From positions 1 to 37,771 of the IMG/VR virus record IMGVR_UViG_3300030103_000827: DNA of 37,771 bases. One strand, given 5' to 3'. Shown in pieces: positions 20,701 through 29,410 of the stretch. The DNA comes from a virus. Made by a program: the position numbers and the translations under genes. The notes under the pieces were generated by a model, which saw nothing but the letters and a program-made list of their open reading frames with translations, searched no databases and was not told the origin of the DNA. Within the stretch, counting starts at the first letter, position 1. Each line of letters starts with the position of its first letter.

Positions 20701-23700
20701 AGATGTTCCTATGCCAGATGGAGTACAAGCATTTAAGCTGTCAGATGATTATATAGAAGCTGTGCAAGAATATTTGTTTGAGTACATTGATGATGATTTA
20801 GCTATGATAACAGCAGCGTTAATGAGAAAAGGTTTAGACTATACAGATATTGCTAAGTTTTATCAAGACACACCAGCAGTACAAACTATTATAGAAGATG
20901 CTAACAAGATGATGCAATCAAGAAACTTGTATGCAAAAGGAACATTACCTATTGTTACTAAACCAGAAGACTATGCTGCTTTATCTAAACATTATGTACA
21001 AAGTATAAATAACTTTACTGGTGGTAGTGCAGACATGATAGAAATAATAGCTACAGGTAAAGTAGGTAGAATAGATTTGCGTAGCACTGATTCTATGACA
21101 CCAGAAAATTTAGCTGTATATAATGCAAAAATTAAAAAACTTACTTTAAAAAATCAAAGTAAAATGCCTAATCAAGTTCCTAAAATGAAACCTGAGTTAG
21201 ATGAAAGAACTGCGTATCAAAGAGGATTAGACTCATTGTTTTTTGCTACTGCACAAATGGAAGCAGACTTGATTAGAGTGCCTTTGTTTAAACAAGCATA
21301 CGAACATTTTATAGAAGCAGGTATACCATTTACATCTAAGCAAGGTCTGAACAAAATTATGGCAGCACATAAAGACCCAGAATCATCAGTTAAATTAAGT
21401 GATGATATATTTAAAATGGTAGAAAAAGAATACAACGCTATAAAAGATTTAGCACCAGATATAGCTGTAACAGAAAGAACAGTGCCAGTAAAAGTATTTG
21501 ATAATGGTGATTCACTATCAATAATTGCATATAGCGATAATGGGCAAAAACAAATTACATCATTAAAAAGAATAGATACATTTAATGACGAGCTTGTATT
21601 TGATTTAAATTTATATAATACAGAACTTAAAGTATTTAAAAAACAATCTGCTGTTGCTGACTACAGACTAGGTGATGATGGAGATAAAATAGGTGTTTAT
21701 AATTTTTCTGTAAATAAATCTGAAGCAATTATTAATGGGTCTATACCAGACAAAGAATTACTTGTAAGAGCTGTAACTAATGCACTAGATGACAGTGTAA
21801 ATGCAGAAGCATTAGTAGATGATGCTATAGAATATTTAGCTAGTAACCAAGGTAAATTTGATAAAGTTATTACTAAAAAAGAATTGTTTCAAGTATTAGG
21901 TATTGATGGTTCTACACCAAATATTGTAGGAATAAAAGTTAAATTACAAAAAGGCAAGACAACTAAAAAAGTTAAAAATGCACAAGGAGAAATAACACAT
22001 GATGTAGGTATTACTACATTAAACAGAGTATTAGGTAAAAAAATATCAAGACCAATACTTAGAAAAAAAGCAGATGTAGAGGACGCTATAGATAGAGCTT
22101 ACGAATATATACAAGCTAATCCAGAAGGTTGGAGTATAGATTTAGGAAGAAGCAAAAATACAAACATACCTGGTTATTATGTATCACCATACAAAACAAA
22201 AGAAGTTGTTTTAGATACACCTGTAACTAGAAAACAAATAGAAGATTTTATTCTTAAAAATAAAACATTACTTAAAAAAGAAGACCATGTGTTAGGTGGT
22301 TGGGTAGATACAAGTAATGGTAAATTAAATTTAGATGTTTCTATAAAAGTTAAAAAAGGTGTTGCTGCACAAGTAGTTGATGGAACAGATGAAGCTCTTG
22401 CTAAAGCACAATACATAGCAATACTAGGAGACCAAAAAGCTATTGGTAATATAACTACTGCTGGATACCAAGGTGCTATACCAAGTAATACTGCAGGTGC
22501 AGTAGATGTAATAAGAAGAGCAGGTCAAGATTTACTTATAGGTTCTAACAAAAAAATATTAAAACCTAATGTAGCTATAACATTACCTAGAGCTGGTGCA
22601 GTTATTGGAAATGATGTATTACAAACAGCAGGAATTAAAGCAATAGTAGATGAAAAAGCAGGTGTAGTTAAATTACTAAAACCACAAAGCAATCCAATAC
22701 TAGACAGAACATTTAGTGGTGATTATCAATCTATGTTAGATTTGTCAGATATAAAATCTGCATCTACACCAAGAGTAATGTCTATGGAAGATTTGCATGA
22801 AAGAGCTGTAGAGTATGCTTTTGAGTTGCACTCTAGGTTACTGTATAACTTAACAGAACGAGGGTTTTTTTCACAAGCATATAGAGTAGGTTTCGCATTC
22901 TTTGAAGCATGGCGTGAAGTATTAGGTAGATATTACAATTTAGGTTTAGCTAATCCTAAAGCTATAGCACAAATTGGATTTGGTTACAGAAAAGGACTAG
23001 AACATAATTTTATATATGAAGACCCTTCAGGTGAAAAATATCTTATTGTTCCTGTAGGTGGAACACCATTTGAAGATTATGTAAAGTCTGAAGGTAGAGG
23101 TGCGTTTACAGATGATATGGCACTTGCTGATTCTAAAATTATTGCTAAAAGAGGTATACCACTTAGTGCGTTAAATGTAGGTGGTGGTGGATTGTTTCCA
23201 CCAGTAGGACCTGCATTAGCATTACCTACAGGAATATTGGTAAGAGATAAACCTAAAGCTAAAAAGAATTTAGAAAAGTATGTGTTTGGTGGGTTTGAAT
23301 TAACAGGTGCTAGGTATGATTCATTAGAAGATATACCAGGAATATTGTTAGAAACTACAATACCATCAGTTGGTAAAAACTTATTAAACCAAGTAGCTAC
23401 TAATTTAGACACAGCAGGATTAGACGAAGACCAATGGTTATCATCTGTTAGCACAGCTTATCAAGTTGCAGGTATATTAAGACCAGATTTAGCAGATGAC
23501 CAAGAAGCATTAGAAACTGTAGCTATGACACTAGCAGCTAACTTCTTTCAATTAAAAGCATGGGATAGATTTGTAAATCCATTTATACCTAGATTATCTG
23601 TATTGTACGCAATAGAAGGTAACGAAGTTGCATTTGCAGAATGGTATGGTTCAAAGGGTGAAGATAGTGGTTTGGTATATAACAACTTTGTAGAGTTGTC

Positions 23701-24604
23701 AGTCATACATGGTTTTTATCAAGATATAAAAGATGAGTATGTAATGACACTAGGACCACAAGGTGAGTTCTATGCTTTATTAGAAGTAGCTAAATTATTA
23801 GGATTAGATAACAGAGATTTATCAGAAGGGTTTACTTCTACTGCATTACAGATAAAAGGTAAAAATATATCTGAAGGTGGTATCTTGCCAAGAACTACAC
23901 CAGAATATGATTTTGTATTAGACAATCCAGAACTAGCTGCAGATTATGGACCAGTGTTAGTATTGTTTGCACCAGGATTAGACGAGGGTAATGTTGAGTA
24001 TGGTGGTGTTAGCTACATATCTAATTTAGGATTATTTTCACCTAAAACCCCAGATGAATTTTATGTATCAACACAGACATTTCTTGCTAGTTCAATAGAG
24101 GTAGCAACAAAAGATTACTGGTCTAAAGTTATAGACAATACAACTACTGACGCTGGTGAAAGAGTTGCTAGGAAAAAAGCTAAGTTTGCATTAATAGAAG
24201 CAGATTTAGCACAAATGTTTCCTATGGCTTATGGTAATTCTGCAGAATTAAATAAAGTATTAGGTTCTGATTTTGAAACAGGAGTGCCTAATGATGTGTT
24301 AATAGATTATTTACAAAGAGCTATTAAAGACCCTAGGTTAAATAACTTTGATAACAGAGATGAGATAGCATTGTATCTTAACTACAGAGCACAAGCTATA
24401 GATGCAGTAGCAGATAAAAGAGGTTATCCTATAGAAAAAGATGCTATGAGATGGATTAGCAGAGATGATTCAATACAAGCACAAGAAGTGCGTAATCAGT
24501 TGTATACTAAAGCACAAGAAATAGGAAGAAATAATCCTAAATTTTTGGTAATATTTGATAAAGTATTTGCTTACGAATTAACTAGATTTGGATTAGAAGG
24601 ATAA
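17759..24604 (+). CDS. Giant cysteine-free virion protein (2,281 aa), probable ejection/internal protein
   Basis: The frame is intact over 6.8 kb, the largest in the window. There is no tape-measure repeat pattern, and no sheath or tube genes follow, so I read it as a podovirus-type internal or ejected protein. Features: long helical N-terminal 400 residues, a hydrophobic Gly-rich stretch at about 410-440 (GTMGGLMNLVAMYYTDPFVM), a second at about 855-890, and a segment at about 1475-1570 (GYYVSPYKTKEVVL, then VLGGWVDTSNGKLNLDVS, A...DQKAI) resembling a domain I associate with multidomain (polyvalent-type) phage proteins. I see no Cys. GTTTAAAC sites at 19638 and 21286 encode RLNK and LFKQ. 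TAATG couples it to the gene before. Confidence 0.6.
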   Translation: MNIYNKWNKDFYNKHDEYLAYNKRKDATKVNTDIDAITANFQQLKDLTPLEMDELVASAAELNVTPQQYYELYKTTKPIQVNITNGKPNAVTDFLKKVQKTIRNNQKIYDKTKKDLGYDKGGKAFTGTLFMGLNSIFDALQRGGVNNLSNVYFETEEEILAEKGLTRQDIIEFEKKGRNENQGEWKVKGIQAQAFARTVSKLTDAGAESLLNVLGLDTPTESIKDLNESTKSWLATQGIVDADGEGYLQKTDIEAAIQATKENTLDEIKIQEKELQRELTSTEKASLALNNWYEIVTEDVSDNPLINLLGESTPVAQNRKLREGYEKAQISSNLGDFGSYLITGNMPGRYAPQNVMYEETQELYDLKILQTEQAFDSGEISITEKNKLVDKLEDERDEELNKIAFEPNKGLAGTMGGLMNLVAMYYTDPFVMALKGVGLGGKVPEKFDEVLAGAQKEMKRFVDEGGSVAEFWQNNDEILDGLSTVIVEANKAGQPTFLNMINSGFNHKFAKTLSDATDPAIIRDNLIDGFNNQYVSDMVFGKSSLGSTGQFRIQSKVVSDNLIRAFGDKDLDNSITATGRRGGTLKELINGTDVRLPNRGQVDLRNIQEAVVMFSRVGNVFKVPESRLNKLLNDFYTAADEGLYTKAQDIYYDGLLRTEGALQLRYLYGLSDTEITEFFGRMKQGPRMFSDDVGDFLTPSRTDEFYPVDEIDILTKKQFSGQVEGVEVPQEFVRNSIELINQFKGYTIEIPDVVGIIKTTSQRRRLRASALIEKEGIDKVFNKAREAFEKGKPGTFWDESTPMGEEISAIAKGLGDPGLLFKGQEGVLSAIEKGTFGLVRGVFYPLQLLGRFSYPAKLTVDGHLRAALLGVRSAFRSPFKFLRFLLNDVNGVVARAIGYTPETSLVGPYKITRPLEFKNKKLQGLNEKLPQSVRKALGVMQDNAEYGIPELQSLSSASPTFAFGRRFPDTGYILMNKLGGKDVPMPDGVQAFKLSDDYIEAVQEYLFEYIDDDLAMITAALMRKGLDYTDIAKFYQDTPAVQTIIEDANKMMQSRNLYAKGTLPIVTKPEDYAALSKHYVQSINNFTGGSADMIEIIATGKVGRIDLRSTDSMTPENLAVYNAKIKKLTLKNQSKMPNQVPKMKPELDERTAYQRGLDSLFFATAQMEADLIRVPLFKQAYEHFIEAGIPFTSKQGLNKIMAAHKDPESSVKLSDDIFKMVEKEYNAIKDLAPDIAVTERTVPVKVFDNGDSLSIIAYSDNGQKQITSLKRIDTFNDELVFDLNLYNTELKVFKKQSAVADYRLGDDGDKIGVYNFSVNKSEAIINGSIPDKELLVRAVTNALDDSVNAEALVDDAIEYLASNQGKFDKVITKKELFQVLGIDGSTPNIVGIKVKLQKGKTTKKVKNAQGEITHDVGITTLNRVLGKKISRPILRKKADVEDAIDRAYEYIQANPEGWSIDLGRSKNTNIPGYYVSPYKTKEVVLDTPVTRKQIEDFILKNKTLLKKEDHVLGGWVDTSNGKLNLDVSIKVKKGVAAQVVDGTDEALAKAQYIAILGDQKAIGNITTAGYQGAIPSNTAGAVDVIRRAGQDLLIGSNKKILKPNVAITLPRAGAVIGNDVLQTAGIKAIVDEKAGVVKLLKPQSNPILDRTFSGDYQSMLDLSDIKSASTPRVMSMEDLHERAVEYAFELHSRLLYNLTERGFFSQAYRVGFAFFEAWREVLGRYYNLGLANPKAIAQIGFGYRKGLEHNFIYEDPSGEKYLIVPVGGTPFEDYVKSEGRGAFTDDMALADSKIIAKRGIPLSALNVGGGGLFPPVGPALALPTGILVRDKPKAKKNLEKYVFGGFELTGARYDSLEDIPGILLETTIPSVGKNLLNQVATNLDTAGLDEDQWLSSVSTAYQVAGILRPDLADDQEALETVAMTLAANFFQLKAWDRFVNPFIPRLSVLYAIEGNEVAFAEWYGSKGEDSGLVYNNFVELSVIHGFYQDIKDEYVMTLGPQGEFYALLEVAKLLGLDNRDLSEGFTSTALQIKGKNISEGGILPRTTPEYDFVLDNPELAADYGPVLVLFAPGLDEGNVEYGGVSYISNLGLFSPKTPDEFYVSTQTFLASSIEVATKDYWSKVIDNTTTDAGERVARKKAKFALIEADLAQMFPMAYGNSAELNKVLGSDFETGVPNDVLIDYLQRAIKDPRLNNFDNRDEIALYLNYRAQAIDAVADKRGYPIEKDAMRWISRDDSIQAQEVRNQLYTKAQEIGRNNPKFLVIFDKVFAYELTRFGLEG

Positions 24605-24605
24605 T

Positions 24606-25610
24606 ATGCCAGGACCATACGACACGACAACAACTACTGTACCACAAGGACCATTTGGTGGTGTAGGCAGTGGACAAGGAGCAGGTAATAATAGCTCTAT
24701 AGATGAAGATTTTTATGTAAGAATAGAAAGTATATTAGACACAGCCACTACAACAAATAAAACACCATTAGGTAATGGCTACTTAAAAGAATATGAAGTA
24801 GAAACAGGAATAACTGACCCAGAAGAAGGACCAGTTGTAAAGAATATATCTGCTGAAGAGTTTTTAACAAGTGATGAATGGCAATCACAAAGAAGAGAAA
24901 TACTAGGAACAGGTGCTGCGTATAAATATATATATTTTCCTACAGATGTAGGAGCACAAGCAAGGCAACTAACACCATATCTTAGAGTACAAACTAAAAA
25001 TTTATTATCTTCTGCAGGTCTTATAGATTTAAATAAAACTGTAGGTGCAGAGATAGATGATGAGTTTCTTAAAGGATTGAAAGCAGCTATGGAATTTAGT
25101 ATGAATAATGGTGGTACATTTTCATGGACAGCAGGAATAAAATTATTAGCAGGAACTACACAAGCTGCTGCTTTAGGTGGATTAGGTGGTGGATATACAT
25201 TTGGAGATGAAGCACTGGATGAGTATGTAGAAGAATTAAAAAAGAAAGCAGAAGCTAGAAAAGGTGCTCCATTGTCAGATTACGAAAAACAATACATAAC
25301 TGGTAAATTAGTTGAAGGACCAGTAGAACAATTTAAACAATCACTAACAGGACTAGGAGCAGGTTCTGCACCAACATTAGGTTATGATATTACAACAGGT
25401 CAAGCTATACAAACACCTGGTATGGAAGCAGAAGAACCAGATGTAAGTATACTTTCAGAAGGTGGACAAGATGTATTAGATGAAATCTTTAAACCTAGAG
25501 AAGAATTACAAAGACAAGCAGATATAGAAGATGACACATTCTATAGAATGCAGAGAAATCTAGCAGGATTAAAAACTGCTGAATCGCAACCAGTACAGAG
25601 GTTAACATAA
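24606..25610 (+). CDS. Virion-region protein, unknown (334 aa)
   Basis: The product begins with a Thr/Gly-rich unstructured segment (DTTTTTVPQGPFGGVGSGQG), then a helical domain with a Gly/Ala-rich hydrophobic stretch (GIKLLAGTTQAAALGGLGGG, about 178-197) that might contact membrane, and a charged helix. It ends PVQRLT and overlaps the lysozyme ATG. It has no Cys. Probably an internal/ejection protein, from context and composition. Confidence 0.5.
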   Translation: MPGPYDTTTTTVPQGPFGGVGSGQGAGNNSSIDEDFYVRIESILDTATTTNKTPLGNGYLKEYEVETGITDPEEGPVVKNISAEEFLTSDEWQSQRREILGTGAAYKYIYFPTDVGAQARQLTPYLRVQTKNLLSSAGLIDLNKTVGAEIDDEFLKGLKAAMEFSMNNGGTFSWTAGIKLLAGTTQAAALGGLGGGYTFGDEALDEYVEELKKKAEARKGAPLSDYEKQYITGKLVEGPVEQFKQSLTGLGAGSAPTLGYDITTGQAIQTPGMEAEEPDVSILSEGGQDVLDEIFKPREELQRQADIEDDTFYRMQRNLAGLKTAESQPVQRLT

Positions 25611-26356
25611 TGGATGTAACACAAGAAGCAATAGAAATAATTAAAGCAGAAGAAACACTGCAATTAGAAGCATACAGAGATGGTCAATCAATATCTATTG
25701 GATATGGTCATAGTAATACAAGTGGTGGTGAACAATTTGAATTAGGCGATACTATTACAGAAGAAAAAGCTAATGAATTATTGTTAGCTGATTTAGAAGA
25801 GATTGAAAGAATTGTTAATCAAAGAATGAAAAATTATAATGTTGTATTAACACAAGGTCAATATGACGCTATGATTGTGGGAACATACAACAGACCAGAA
25901 AATTTAAAATCAAAAAAAATATATACTACTTTAGCTAGTGGTGATATGGATGCTATAAAAAAAGCGTGGGATAATACAATATCAGATAACGATAGGGAAG
26001 ATTATCCTGGCTTAGTAAAAAGATTAGAAGCAGAATTAAATCTTATTGATAAAGTAGAAGAACCTACAACTTCAGAACCACAAGACCCAGACAGAGGAAT
26101 ACCAGCACCTAGTGAGACATTTGTTCCTGACAGTCTACCAGTTACTAGAGCAACACCACAAGTAAACGAAGACTATTATACACAAGTACCAGTATCTGCA
26201 CAGAATGTTTCATACGCTAGAGTTAAACAAATGTTAGAAGCACAAGTAAATAAACAAAAAAAATCAGCAGGTCATTCACCAGTAATTCCTGGTGTACCAC
26301 CAAAAATTAATTTTAGTGATGCTGTACGAACTGCATTGAAACTACTAGGTAGATAA
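25610..26356 (+). CDS. Virion-associated GH24-type lysozyme
   Basis: Residues 1-140 match T4-type lysozymes: AEETLQLEAYRDGQSISIGYGH (13-34, cited in part) places catalytic Glu15 and Asp24 8 residues apart; the usual third residue Thr is Ser29, one position closer. GQYDAMIVGTYNRP (about 82-95) matches the conserved C-lobe. A Pro/Thr-rich linker and basic tail (150-248) follow, which soluble endolysins usually lack. It is encoded among ejection-type proteins far from the lysis cassette, so it probably opens the peptidoglycan during DNA entry. The Thr-to-Ser change leaves activity plausible but unproven. Confidence 0.75.
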   Translation: MDVTQEAIEIIKAEETLQLEAYRDGQSISIGYGHSNTSGGEQFELGDTITEEKANELLLADLEEIERIVNQRMKNYNVVLTQGQYDAMIVGTYNRPENLKSKKIYTTLASGDMDAIKKAWDNTISDNDREDYPGLVKRLEAELNLIDKVEEPTTSEPQDPDRGIPAPSETFVPDSLPVTRATPQVNEDYYTQVPVSAQNVSYARVKQMLEAQVNKQKKSAGHSPVIPGVPPKINFSDAVRTALKLLGR

Positions 26357-26481
26357 TGGCAGAAAAATACAAAGTAAAAACATTTATGGAATACAATGCT
26401 GAACGAGGCGTTAATGTAACTAAAAAAGAATACGCACCACTTGTTGAAGAAATAGCAAAGTTGTTTAAACAAGGTGAGTAA
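26356..26481 (+). CDS. Small protein (41 aa) between lysozyme and the HPr-domain protein
   Basis: The frame MAEKYKVKTFMEYNAERGVN... ends EEIAKLFKQGE. It starts on TAATG overlap with the lysozyme and overlaps the next gene's GTG by 8 nt. It is short, charged and helical. LFKQ is encoded by the GTTTAAAC site at 26463. Function unknown. Confidence 0.5.
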   Translation: MAEKYKVKTFMEYNAERGVNVTKKEYAPLVEEIAKLFKQGE

Positions 26482-29410
26482 ATATAATTCTATAGAAGAT
26501 GTTATTAAAGCTAAAGATGCTTTATTAAATATATTATTTGAACCAGCAGTTACAGTAGAAGAAGGTCTTACTGTAATGCAACAAATTAGAAAAGATGCGT
26601 TAATTACATTTATGACTAATGATTTATCTCATGGCAATTTAGAGTATGATGTTGTACAAAAACTTACAAGAGATTTAGTTTTAGGTTTAAATGGAAGTAA
26701 AGAAAAAGTTGGTCTAAGGTTAATGGATTATATATCAGGAGCTATAGATTTATACAACGATTTAGAAGCAGATGGTTTAAAAAATTTACCAGCTAGTACA
26801 TTAGATAATCTGTTTACTGAGGAGTTTCATCCTGATTTATTAGAAGTATTTGATATAGAAAGAAAAATGTACACACAAACTGTAAATTATAGACTTAATG
26901 ATTTTCCTTATACAGCACAAGAAATGAAACAAGCAGGTTTAGAAAAAACTCCAGGTGCTGCAATACCTGGAAGAAGAATAAAATTTAGAGATGAAGACAT
27001 TGTTACTATGGTACAGCAAATAGTTAAAAATGAAATCCATCATAGTATTAGACATGTTATGCCAGAAAGTTTTGAAATGAGAACTATATTAGTTAATCAT
27101 CCACAAATACATAGGGAACTAGGTGCTATGGCAGAAGCAGGACAAATTAGTAAAGAAATATTAGATGATTTATACACCTTTAAAATATATGGATTTGAAG
27201 TAAATGGTTATGAAGACTTTTATACAGCTCTTGCCTATTTAGATGGTGAGTTTAAAAAGAGAGCACCTGAGTTTATATATGGAACAAAGAGCAATAATAG
27301 ATTTTATAAAGATGACATACAGATGAGAACAACAGATAAATACTTTGCTTATCTTGGTTATGGGTCTTATGAAGATTCTTTTTATCACAAATTTAATACA
27401 AAAATAAATCAAATGTTTAACGAAATAAGAAAAGAAATTAAAAATGAAAACTACGAAGAGTTAGTTACTAAAAAAATAGAAGAAGCAGGATTTGTTAGTG
27501 AATCAGAAATGCTTGATTACGCAGCAGGAAGAGATTATGGACAATATGAGTTAGGTAAAAATTTAGGTAATTATGAAGGTGTAAATGCACAATATAACGA
27601 AATACTACAAGTTTACAATGATACAGTAGAAGAAGTTATTTACAGTAAAATGGGTGATTTAATAGACATGCAATTAATAGAGTATGGTAAGTATGGTGTA
27701 TTTACTACAAAAGTAGACAATGCTACTGAGATACCAGTTAATTCTAAATTACCAGTATTTGTTTCAGAAATAAAAGAACAACCTGTAATAGACACACCTA
27801 CAAATGTAGTAGACGATGCACCAAAACAACCTAAAGTAAAAGAACCAAAAGCTAATATAAAAAAATTAACACAAATAAATTTACAAATACAAGACCCTGA
27901 TGGATTACACGCTAGACCAATAGCTATGATAAATGATTATTTAACTGAAAAAGGTATTACTGCTTATGTAAAACACAAGGGTACTTTAAAACCATTTAGT
28001 TTTATAAGAGTCTTAACAAAAGGAATTAAATACAATGAAACATTTGAAATATATTTTCCTAAAGATGTTAATACAGAACTCTTTGTAGACAACATGATAT
28101 TACTAGGTGTAGGTGATGAAGTAAATCCTAGAGGTGGAACTATAAGAACTGGAGATGATGTTATATCTAATCACAGCACAAGAGTTAGAAATGTTGCAAC
28201 ACAGTATCACAATATTATGGGATTAGAACAACCAGAATTTAAACCAGCAGTTGTATTTAGTGAAGAGTTAGGTGCAGCAGCAGCAGATATATTTGACCAG
28301 TTGCCTATGTTTGATGAAGCAGCGTTGCCATATTATAAAAATTTTATAGAAGAAACTAATGTGCAGTATCAACTGTTGTTAGAAGGAGGTTTAGAATTTG
28401 AAATAGTAGACTATGACCCATACACACCTAATAGGTCAGGGCATAATCAAATGATTACTGATATGGAAAATGGTAGATTAAAAGTATTAGCAACAGATAC
28501 AGGTTTTGGAGATGATACAACAGATATAAGAAATCCTATGTTAGCTGAATCAAAACACACAGATGTAAGAGGAAGAGTAATGCTAGAGAATGATGTCTTT
28601 AGAGCTGTACATGACACATTTGGACATGGTATGAGAGGTAATACTTTTGGTCCAATAGGTGAGTACAACGCATGGTTAGCTCATAAAGAGATGTATTCAA
28701 GAGATGCACAAAGAGTAATGACTACAGAAACATTAGGTCAAAATACATATACAAATTATGGACAACACATGAGAGATGTAGATGGTAACTTAATACCAAA
28801 AGGAGACCCTAACTATATTAAACCAGGAGATAGACCATTTGCTCCACAAAAAGTAGCTATAGCTCCAGAGCCACTAATTGATGCTGCAGCTACAGTTGTA
28901 GAAGATGCTGTTGATTTAGTAGATAATGAATCTATGAATAAGGTAACTCAGTTAGCAAATACAAATCCTGAAGTAGCTAATAATTTATGGAATCAATCTA
29001 AGAAGATTGTAGGTAAAACATTTAATGTTGGTACTGGAGTATTAGACCCAGGTGATGTAATTCTTACACAAGGTATGGCTAGGATGTTACCTAGATTAGG
29101 ATTAGCTGCTATATCAGGACCTGCACTAGCAGCTTATATGTTTTATGAGTTGTCAGTATTAGCAGTAGATGCAGTACAAGCAATAGATAAAGCTAGACAA
29201 AACCAAGGAATAGAATTATTAGATTACGATAATACAAATTCAGATATAGACTGGAAACAATTAGGTAAAGATGCGTGGTCAGAGTTTGGAGATGTATCAG
29301 ATACATGGTCATTGTCATGGAAAATAAGTGAACCTATAATAAATAAAGCATTTGAAAGCTATGGTAAACTTGACAATAGGTTATACGAAGCAGCTATGGA
29401 GGCTAAATAA
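26474..29410 (+). CDS. 978-aa virion protein with HPr-like domain and H-x4-H domain
   Basis: The GTG start is set by overlap with the preceding gene. Residues 1-410 are helical and unrecognised. Residues about 466-545 resemble the HPr phosphocarrier of the PTS: LQIQDPDGLHARPIAM holds GLHARP (477-482, His479 and Arg481 at the active-site positions), and FSFIRVLTKGI (508-518) aligns with the SIMGVMSLGI segment so that Ser509 falls on regulatory Ser46. Residues about 590-770 form another domain with VHDTFGH (712-718), GPIGEYNAWLAH (726-737) and TTETLGQN (750-757), a possible two-His/one-Glu metal site. A Gly/Ala-rich hydrophobic stretch lies near 880-910. No Cys is seen. I infer a multidomain protein carried in the virion and injected. 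Confidence 0.7.
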   Translation: MSKYNSIEDVIKAKDALLNILFEPAVTVEEGLTVMQQIRKDALITFMTNDLSHGNLEYDVVQKLTRDLVLGLNGSKEKVGLRLMDYISGAIDLYNDLEADGLKNLPASTLDNLFTEEFHPDLLEVFDIERKMYTQTVNYRLNDFPYTAQEMKQAGLEKTPGAAIPGRRIKFRDEDIVTMVQQIVKNEIHHSIRHVMPESFEMRTILVNHPQIHRELGAMAEAGQISKEILDDLYTFKIYGFEVNGYEDFYTALAYLDGEFKKRAPEFIYGTKSNNRFYKDDIQMRTTDKYFAYLGYGSYEDSFYHKFNTKINQMFNEIRKEIKNENYEELVTKKIEEAGFVSESEMLDYAAGRDYGQYELGKNLGNYEGVNAQYNEILQVYNDTVEEVIYSKMGDLIDMQLIEYGKYGVFTTKVDNATEIPVNSKLPVFVSEIKEQPVIDTPTNVVDDAPKQPKVKEPKANIKKLTQINLQIQDPDGLHARPIAMINDYLTEKGITAYVKHKGTLKPFSFIRVLTKGIKYNETFEIYFPKDVNTELFVDNMILLGVGDEVNPRGGTIRTGDDVISNHSTRVRNVATQYHNIMGLEQPEFKPAVVFSEELGAAAADIFDQLPMFDEAALPYYKNFIEETNVQYQLLLEGGLEFEIVDYDPYTPNRSGHNQMITDMENGRLKVLATDTGFGDDTTDIRNPMLAESKHTDVRGRVMLENDVFRAVHDTFGHGMRGNTFGPIGEYNAWLAHKEMYSRDAQRVMTTETLGQNTYTNYGQHMRDVDGNLIPKGDPNYIKPGDRPFAPQKVAIAPEPLIDAAATVVEDAVDLVDNESMNKVTQLANTNPEVANNLWNQSKKIVGKTFNVGTGVLDPGDVILTQGMARMLPRLGLAAISGPALAAYMFYELSVLAVDAVQAIDKARQNQGIELLDYDNTNSDIDWKQLGKDAWSEFGDVSDTWSLSWKISEPIINKAFESYGKLDNRLYEAAMEAK

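Noticed and set aside
23077-23454. Leftward frames within the giant virion gene
   Set aside because: Short shadows of a single intact rightward frame; none has a ribosome site or recognisable motif.
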